NCBI RefSeq assembly: GCF_030272615.1
Contig: NC_081408.1
Location: forward strand, 406,672,889 to 406,736,888
DNA length: 64,000 bases
Source: Cryptomeria japonica
Taxonomy: Eukaryota > Streptophyta > Pinopsida > Cupressales > Cupressaceae
Reading direction: 5' to 3'
Shown here: in pieces, positions 57,730 through 64,000 of the stretch
Numbering within the stretch: position 1 is the first letter of the stretch
How the letters are laid out: the number at the start of each line of letters is the position of its first letter
Program-made: the position numbers and the translations under genes
Notes under the pieces: generated by a model
Told to the model about the DNA's origin: nothing
Database searches by the model: none
The model's input: only the letters and a program-made list of their open reading frames with translations

Positions 57730-59400
57730 TAAAAATATAAAATATAAATTAAATTAAATATTGATTAAAAAATCCAGTGCCTTCCCCAATGGCAATCTCT
57801 TTTTTTCGTCGTTTCCAAGGTGGGTGTATGTCTGCCAAATCTGCAGGGACCATAGAAGCTGTATACAGGGGGCACGAGCAGGCTAAGTACGTTTTTGCAT
57901 AGGCCTGGCTATGCTTTTTACATTGCTACATAGCTAGTGTCATTTGCAAACAACTATGTAAGAAATTAAATTGAATCCTCTTATACAAGGAATTTAAAAA
58001 GAATTACTAAATACCAACCTTTTCCACTTTTATACCAATCATTTTTCATGACCAAGCTTGCACAGTGCCATTCAAAGTGCCCTTTTCAAATTATGCCATT
58101 ATCCGTGTTCCTCAGTTCCAAAACCAAATTCATGTGTGTAGATTGCAAATTTAAAACTTCACAATTAAGAAGCCAAACCCTAAGATCATTTTTTCTTTTC
58201 TTACCTAGACTAATGTTTAAGAGAACCCTAAAATTGCTTGTAGAATGATAATATTATGATTAGAATGAGTATATATGTTCAATTCTTTGTCACAATCCAA
58301 TAGACCTGTTTCCTAAATGATCATTTTGTTCATTGTATAGGCTTGAATTTATCTTAAACCTACTTTATAAGGAGTATGTCAAATTGATTCTTAAAGTTTC
58401 ATCTTTAAAGGTGGCCTAGCATCAAATATTAATGTAATATAAGTGGTGCATGATCCTGACATATATGTAAATTTGAAGATTAAAATAGAATTAATAAAAA
58501 GAGAGAAATTAGCATTGGAGATGGCACACATGTTACAAAAGAGGTTTTAAAAAACTCAATATTCACAAAACATTAAATGCTAACTTTAAATTTTCAATAC
58601 ATATTAAATGTACCTTGAGGGAATTGACCTAGGATCCTTGGAATGATATAGCTTTGCCCCATGTTCTAGTAAGCCCCATGTTCTAGTAAGCCTAGTTTCT
58701 AGTTACATGTTGTAGATGACATAAAATAGCTCTAGGGGGTGGTAGTGCTACAAAGGAGAGAAAAGAGTGAAAGAAATTTCACCTACATTGATAAAGAAGA
58801 ACACTTATCTTTCCTAATGTTTTTGTGAAAGAAGTATTGTGACCTGAGGTACATGTTTCAATATATATGACATTTTATTTAGTAGCACACTCATGCTTTC
58901 AATGTTTACCTAAAAAAAGTATTGTGATGCAAAGTATAAGTTCCAATATATTTGATTTTAAATTGAGTAGTGCACTTATATATTAATAACTACAAATTTT
59001 ACGTTCAAAATCAATTTGTGTTATCAACAAGTGCGTATTCTTGCATGAGGCTAACATTTAGCTTAGTGGCTATTATAACAAGCGCAAGTGTATGGAATAT
59101 CATTTGGAATCATTGGAGTTTCACCTTTGATTTTTTCTTGATCTCATTACCATTCATAAGCAATAAAACTTTAAGAAGTATTGTTTTAATTAAACTTGAA
59201 ACCAAAAAACACTTATAAGATTGGATTCATTGTATCTTATAAATAGAAATATACCTTTTGAATAAAAACTAAGTCTATAAAAAAGAATATTTAGATGGCC
59301 TTACAATTTACACGAATCCTCTATAGTGATGCCTCCACAATAAACATTTGGAGCAATGGGTATAAACTACCAATAAGAGAGACTGCATTATATCCACAAT
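57730..59400. other. No recognisable feature
   Basis: AT-rich non-coding sequence. Short ORFs at 58,048-58,248 and 58,970-59,218 show no motif. A local direct repeat of CCCCATGTTCTAGTAAGCC occurs at 58,656 and 58,674. Confidence 0.4.
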
Positions 59401-59941
59401 TTATTTAATTAATTCATTAGTTTTTTCACTCTATGACACATGTCATTTATCTCTTAATTTTCCTCTATCTACCCCTTTCATTATTTTATTATTTTTCCTA
59501 ACTACCCTCTTATTATTTTACCATTTAAGATATACCTACCCTTCAATCCTAGCCAACCATTTATCTTTTCACCTCTTAATCTTATCCCTCCATTTTCTAA
59601 GGTGTTCTCTATATATGAGGATTCTTTTATCTTTACCAATCCTAATAAGCGATCTAGCATTGGAGCGTACTTTTTGCATTCTAGCATTCTTATTTTGCAT
59701 CCATCATATTGCAAATCTTCATTCACCATAGCTTCTTGTGTGTGTACTTCTAAGAGCATCATTTTAAACACAAGATCTTGGCTAATAGAAGTGCAATGGA
59801 GTAGTTTTATAGCATGCATGTGTGTTTTTAGTTTAGATTTTGGTTTGCATTGTATGTGTTTTGCGGGTACTCTATTGAGGATGTTGAAATAAATCTGGAT
59901 CTTGTCCAATAAGATTTCAAATTTGATTTTTTGCATCTACA
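59400..59941 (+). mobile_element. LTR-like fragment with adjacent PBS-like sequence
   Basis: A TATA-like TCTATATATGAGG near 59,608 and a transcript-like downstream region end TTTTTTGCATCTACA at 59941. The next bases, TTTGGCACACCTGGTGGGAC (59942-59961), have the TTTGGC..GGTGGGA shape of a gypsy-type primer binding site. The left end of the LTR is not identified and no internal domain follows before LINE-D begins at 60,236. Confidence 0.35.
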
Positions 59942-60423
59942 TTTGGCACACCTGGTGGGACACATGCTTTAATTTATATTGGTTTGTATGGAGTTAAGTC
60001 TTGCCTAATTGATTGATCGTGTGACCCAAATTAATTGCAATTTTTTTTCTTTCCCAGTGATTGTTATTCAACAATTAATCTTCCATTATCATTTGGCAAA
60101 ATCATTTTTTTTTCTCTGTAGTTTGCATCGAGTCTCACAGTGGCATCAATGGCTGGTATTTGATCAGGTAGTTTTTCTTGATCGCATTTCACAATTTCAT
60201 ATATTATGCTTGATGTGATAAAGCCATGTTTTTTATTAAGTAAAATCAGGTTTTAAGGGACCTGAAACCCATTTACAAAGCGAAGGATAAACAAGAAGGA
60301 AACTAGAGAAGACAAAACCTAGACAGAAAAGCTGCAAAAAAACCAGCAGAAAAACCAGCAGTTAGGAAAAAAGGACAACATAGAGCCAGCGAGAAACTGG
60401 CATCCAAAAACTAGCATTACATA

Positions 60424-62115
60424 TCAATTAAAAACTTTAATGGACTCCTCTGCATTCTTGACCAACAGCATCATGGCCTTCGCGGCTTCTCTCAGATCAT
60501 TGTTCTCCTGCTTCAGCTGAATGTCTTTGGTCTTTGTCTCCAAATCACTGGTCGTCTTTCTGGTCCTTCGCTTGGAGATTTGTGGAGTAGAGCTGGAAGT
60601 CGGAAGATCATCAATGATAACCATATCCTTATTCTGATTTTTCCTCTCCAAGTGATCCACCAAGGCATTCATATTTTGAGATGAGATCCTCAAGACCTCA
60701 AGACTGTGGTTCATAAAATTCTTCAATGCCTTCTCAGTTTTAGCAACTTGATTGATGATAATTTCATTATCAATCTCAATCTTATCTTTTACAATTCTAA
60801 TCACATCTTCCAGGTGTTTCAAGTCTCCTTTTATAAGATCTTTCTCCGACCAGTCCTGCATTTCAATTTCATCCTCTGCTTCGCTGGTTTCCCCCTCTGC
60901 ACTTTTTTTCCCCGAATTAGTGTCCTTGATCAGATTGTGAATCTTATAATCCAGATCCCTCTATTTACTCTGTATGCTGGTAATATTTTTAATAACCCAC
61001 TTCTAAAAATTAAAAGACTCCAGCATCCAATTTCGAGCAGTATTCAAGATGGTGTTCGTCGTGTCCCTTCCCTGCTTAGAGCTTACAAAGTTAGGATTAG
61101 CTTCCTCCATGGAGTTCTGGGCAACATTCCTGCTATCTGACGCCAAAGGGTTAGAATTAGGGATTTCAATTTTCCCTTCCTCCCCCTCTCCAACATCCTC
61201 TTTCTTCTCACTATCCAGATCAATATCTGTCTCCTTCCCTGTTCCTCCTCCATTCCATCAACCACATCCATGTCCACTTTGTCAATGTCGGCCCTTCCTT
61301 TTTTATTTATAGGAACATTAGACAAATCATCTTCAGACTCGGACTCATTACGACTCTCTGAAATATAAGCATTTGTCACCAGAGTATCATCTTTGCTAAC
61401 CCTCACTTTTTTCTTCAAGTGTTCATAAATGAGTTGAATATGCCCCTGATGGGCTATAGGGTAAGATTTGGGCTTTTTGGCATGGTCAACCAAGCTCTCA
61501 TTCAAGGATGATGCTAAATAAAAGGGCAGAGAAATCTTAACCCCATGGCGAAAATGATTAAGAACAGCAAAATGATAGTTGTAAACATAGTAAATCTACC
61601 ATCAACAGTCAAGAATTCCATCAAAACCCTTAGCATTTTCTGCCAAAGGGACTTTACCTGATGAGGGAGGTAGTAAGAAATGTTCTCTTTCTTGGCAAGC
61701 CGAGCCTTCTCATCTTTAGTTTTCAGGAAATTTTTAATTGCTTCAGCAGAAAACTTTCGGTCTCTGTAGAACTTTGTGCCCTCCTTTTGCAATCACGTGA
61801 CCTCCACAACTAAATCCTCATCAATCTTCCAGGTTTCCCCAAACAACGTGACTTTTTTGTTGATCCAACCCTTAGAAAAGCCTTGAGACACCATTTTTTT
61901 TGCTTCCATGTAGCTTTTCCATATAGTCTATGAATCCATGTCGATGGAGCCTCCTCCATACTTTCCGCTCACTTTTCCAGTTCTCACAATCAGACGGCTC
62001 ATTCCGGTTTAGGTTACCTCCCATGTTGAAGAGTAGGTCGATTTCTTTAGTAGTATCTCTCACAAAATGCAGACCAAAACTTAAACTCAAGCTCTTGAGC
62101 AGAATATTAGATTCA
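60424..62115 (-). pseudogene. LINE-D ORF3: plant transposon-type domain plus coiled coil
   Basis: It starts about 200 bp after the RNase H stop. Pieces in order: FGLHFVRDTTKEIDLLFNMG (62,085-62,025), FSKGWINKKVTLFGETWKID (frame change near 61,880), LQKEGTKFYRDRKFSAEA, YYLPHQVKSLWQKMLRVLME, FLTVDGRFT. A one-base deletion near 61,588 precedes YNYHFAVLNHFRHGVKISLP, FYLASSLNESL and HQGHIQLIYEHLKKKV. An acidic linker (ESRNESESEDDLSNVP) is followed, after a frame break near 61,250-60,960, by a 145-codon coiled coil (60,861-60,424) with a basic patch KRRTRKT. The segment around DGRF..RHG..HQGHIQLI matches the gypsy extra ORF at 42.2-42.6 kb. Function unknown. Confidence 0.7.
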
Positions 62116-62328
62116 CACCTTCCGTGGTTTTAAGAGAGTAAATAATAATGGTCGCAGAGATCCAACACTTATTATTATAAGTCCCGTCACACCATTGATC
62201 ATAAAAAATGATGCCTAAAAACAATCATTAACTGACATTTCGCACACCCCCAATCTCTGCCTTTGATTTCTGAATCCCAAGAAGTAATTATGATTTTAAC
62301 TTGAACCATTAATATGATCAAAAGATAA

Positions 62329-64000
62329 TTACTCCCAAACATCCCTTTTACATTGGGCTTCTCCAATGTATTTAGTTTCCACCTCTAAATAGACCCCTTC
62401 ATTAGCTAAAAGGTCTGCAACCTTATTGCCTTCTCTTAGGGTATGGGTTATGATAATACTATCATAGTCATTTAATAACTTTTTAGCAGTTTCAATAGTA
62501 TTAGTTATATTCCCAGAGGAATAACTAGTACCTTTAAGAGCCTGAATGATATTGAAGGAGTCACCTTCCAACCACATTTTTTAAAATTTGAAACCCTAAG
62601 CCAGCTGGAGGCATTTTAGCATAGCCTGAGCTTCAGCAGCATGATTATTTTGAATTCTAAAGGGAGAAGCAATAGCAGCGATGCAGACACCTTGAGAATT
62701 TCTGATGACACCTCCCCCTCTGGCCTTTCTAGGGTTGCCTTTAGTAGCCCCATCAAAATTCACCTTCACCCAGTCATAATCAGGAAATCTCCAGACAACA
62801 TTACCTCTCCTAGTCTTATTGTCAGATTTGTAAACTTTATGAATCAAATTCCATTCAGTAAGGATACCTTTCTCAAAATCATTCATGTCAGCAAAAAACC
62901 ATTGCTTGTTGTTTCTGTGGGGAATATTTATGTTTTCTTTTATAGCTCTGCAAATTTTATCAAAGACCACCTGAGATGTGCATTTAGCTTCCCTAAATAT
63001 TCTGTTATTTCTCTCTTTCTAGATATACCAACAAGTCATGGGAAGGATCAAGGACCAGATATTCTTGATGAGAGGGGATTTCGTGGGAAAAGTCCATTGC
63101 CAAATAATTTCCTTGAGATTGTTGTGCATAACCCAATCAACTTTCCATTTCCCCCAAAACTTACTCCAGATTTCCCAAGTGAAGGAGAAATGGATGAATA
63201 CATGATCAACAGATTCTTCCTCTTTCTGACAAAGCTCACACCTGTTAGGAAACATAAAACCTCTTCGGGCCAAGTTATCAATAGTTAGAATTCTATTATA
63301 AGTAGCAAGCCAAAAAAACATGTTAACTTTAGGAATAAGAATTCTATTCCACACTTTTCCCCATATTGGGTTGCTGATCTGGGTAAATGTGTTTTTATAG
63401 GCTGAGGCAACAATAAAGTTACCCTTAGGATTACTCTTCCAGAGGAACACATCATCAAAATCTTCATTAATAGAAAAGGACAGCAAATCCTGTTGAAGCA
63501 GTGAAAACCCAACATATATAGCATCAAGTCTAACCCATCTGTTCTCCTTCTAGTAGTTACAAACCATAGACCCAAACCTTATTTTACATTCATCAATGAA
63601 TTGACTACAGTCTTGATCAAAGAGAGGTTCATCTTTGATCCAAGGATCCTCCCAGAACCTAATTTTGTCACCTTTTCCTAAGACCCATCTAGCTCCAGCT
63701 TTGGCAATTTTAGTGGATTTGATAATACTATTCCATATGAAAGACCCAACAAGGATGTCATCAGAGTAGAGGAGAGACTAGAGAGGTTGATCATGAATAT
63801 ATTTATCAAACCAAACCCGGTTCCAATCTTTCTTAATGCCATAAGCCCTCCATATCTGTTTAGCAAGCAGAGCTATATTAAAAGTTTTGAGGACTTTAAT
63901 ACCTAAACCTCCCTTTCTCTTTAGCTTACACACTTTGTCCTAGGCAACCAAGGAAATCCTTTTTTTCTTCTACCCCTGACCAAAGAAATCTTTTCTGAAT
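62329..64000 (-). pseudogene. LINE-D ORF2 C-terminal part: RT thumb/connection, zinc motif, RNase H
   Basis: From 63,930 downward: KRKGGLGIKVLKTFNIALLA, IWRAYG, ARWVLGKGDKIRFWEDPWI, FLWKSNPKGNFIVASAY, then the zinc-binding region RCELCQKEEESVDHVFIHF (63,242-63,180). RNase H: WVKVNFDGATKGNPRKARGG, VIRNSQGVCIAAIA, NNHAAEAQAMLKCLQLA, WLEGDSFNIIQAL and EGNKVADLLANEG. Only a few stops (near 63,780, 63,555, 63,019, 62,594) break it, so LINE-D is less decayed than LINE-A/B. Confidence 0.88.

Larger units (their letters stand above)
60236..64000 (-). mobile_element. LINE-D: plant LINE running off the right edge
   Basis: Minus strand. From the right edge: RT C-terminal region, zinc-binding motif, RNase H (to 62,329), a 200-bp spacer, a third coding region (62,115-60,424), a 3' UTR and an end CAGGTCCCTTAAAACC..TTTTACTTAATAAAAAACATGG (60,275-60,220). 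It differs from LINE-A/B in sequence and tail. The endonuclease and ORF1 lie outside the window. Confidence 0.85.

Noticed and set aside
62641-63288. 215-codon plus-strand ORF
   Set aside because: Antisense of the LINE-D RT/RNase H region, whose minus-strand motifs are clear.

Overview
This window looks like a piece of a very large, repeat-saturated plant nuclear genome, most likely a gymnosperm (conifer-type). That reading rests on overall AT richness, nested LTR retrotransposons, long degenerate plant LINEs with a C-terminal RNase H, tRNA-derived SINE-like units and almost no host genes. The taxon is an inference. I see no intact host gene; the only host-derived coding sequence I recognise is a broken small heat-shock protein pseudogene at about 21.8-22.1 kb (minus).

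Layout. 1-5.6 kb: the 3' end of an LTR retrotransposon with a ~47-bp minisatellite, an LTR starting at 331, a decayed retroelement-like coding stretch and further LTR-like sequence with two tRNA-like units. 6.29-12.98 kb: a complete but inactivated Ty1/copia element on the minus strand with ~1,050-bp LTRs, PBS, PPT and a perfect 5-bp target duplication (ATACA). 13.0-14.5 kb: a satellite built from an 84-bp monomer. 15.8-16.9 kb: a 1-kb purine-rich tract. 18.6-19.1 kb: a LINE 3' end. 24.0-25.5 kb: a solo LTR.

26.3-46.5 kb is LINE-A (plus strand), interrupted by a solo LTR (27.9-29.3 kb, duplication TGGAG) and by an 11.5-kb Ty3/gypsy element (34.5-46.0 kb, duplication GAAGG). The gypsy element has Athila-like organisation: gag, protease, RT-RNase H, integrase and a further sense ORF before the 3' LTR. 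46.7-55.4 kb is LINE-B, a second copy of the LINE-A family in the same orientation, again with an LTR inside ORF1. 55.5-57.7 kb holds fragments of two more LINEs, a long CT microsatellite, an AT-rich inverted repeat and a SINE. 60.2-64.0 kb is LINE-D (minus strand), running off the right edge.

The most interesting signal is extra coding sequence downstream of the canonical retroelement enzymes. LINE-A and LINE-B share a ~265-codon ORF after the RNase H that I cannot assign to a family. LINE-D has a different post-RNase H ORF. By eye a ~150-residue part of it matches the extra ORF that the gypsy element carries between integrase and 3' LTR, so two unrelated retroelement classes in one window appear to carry the same accessory domain. 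All coding sequences carry stops or frameshifts, so every element is probably non-autonomous now. Identities were judged by eye; no alignments or database searches were run.
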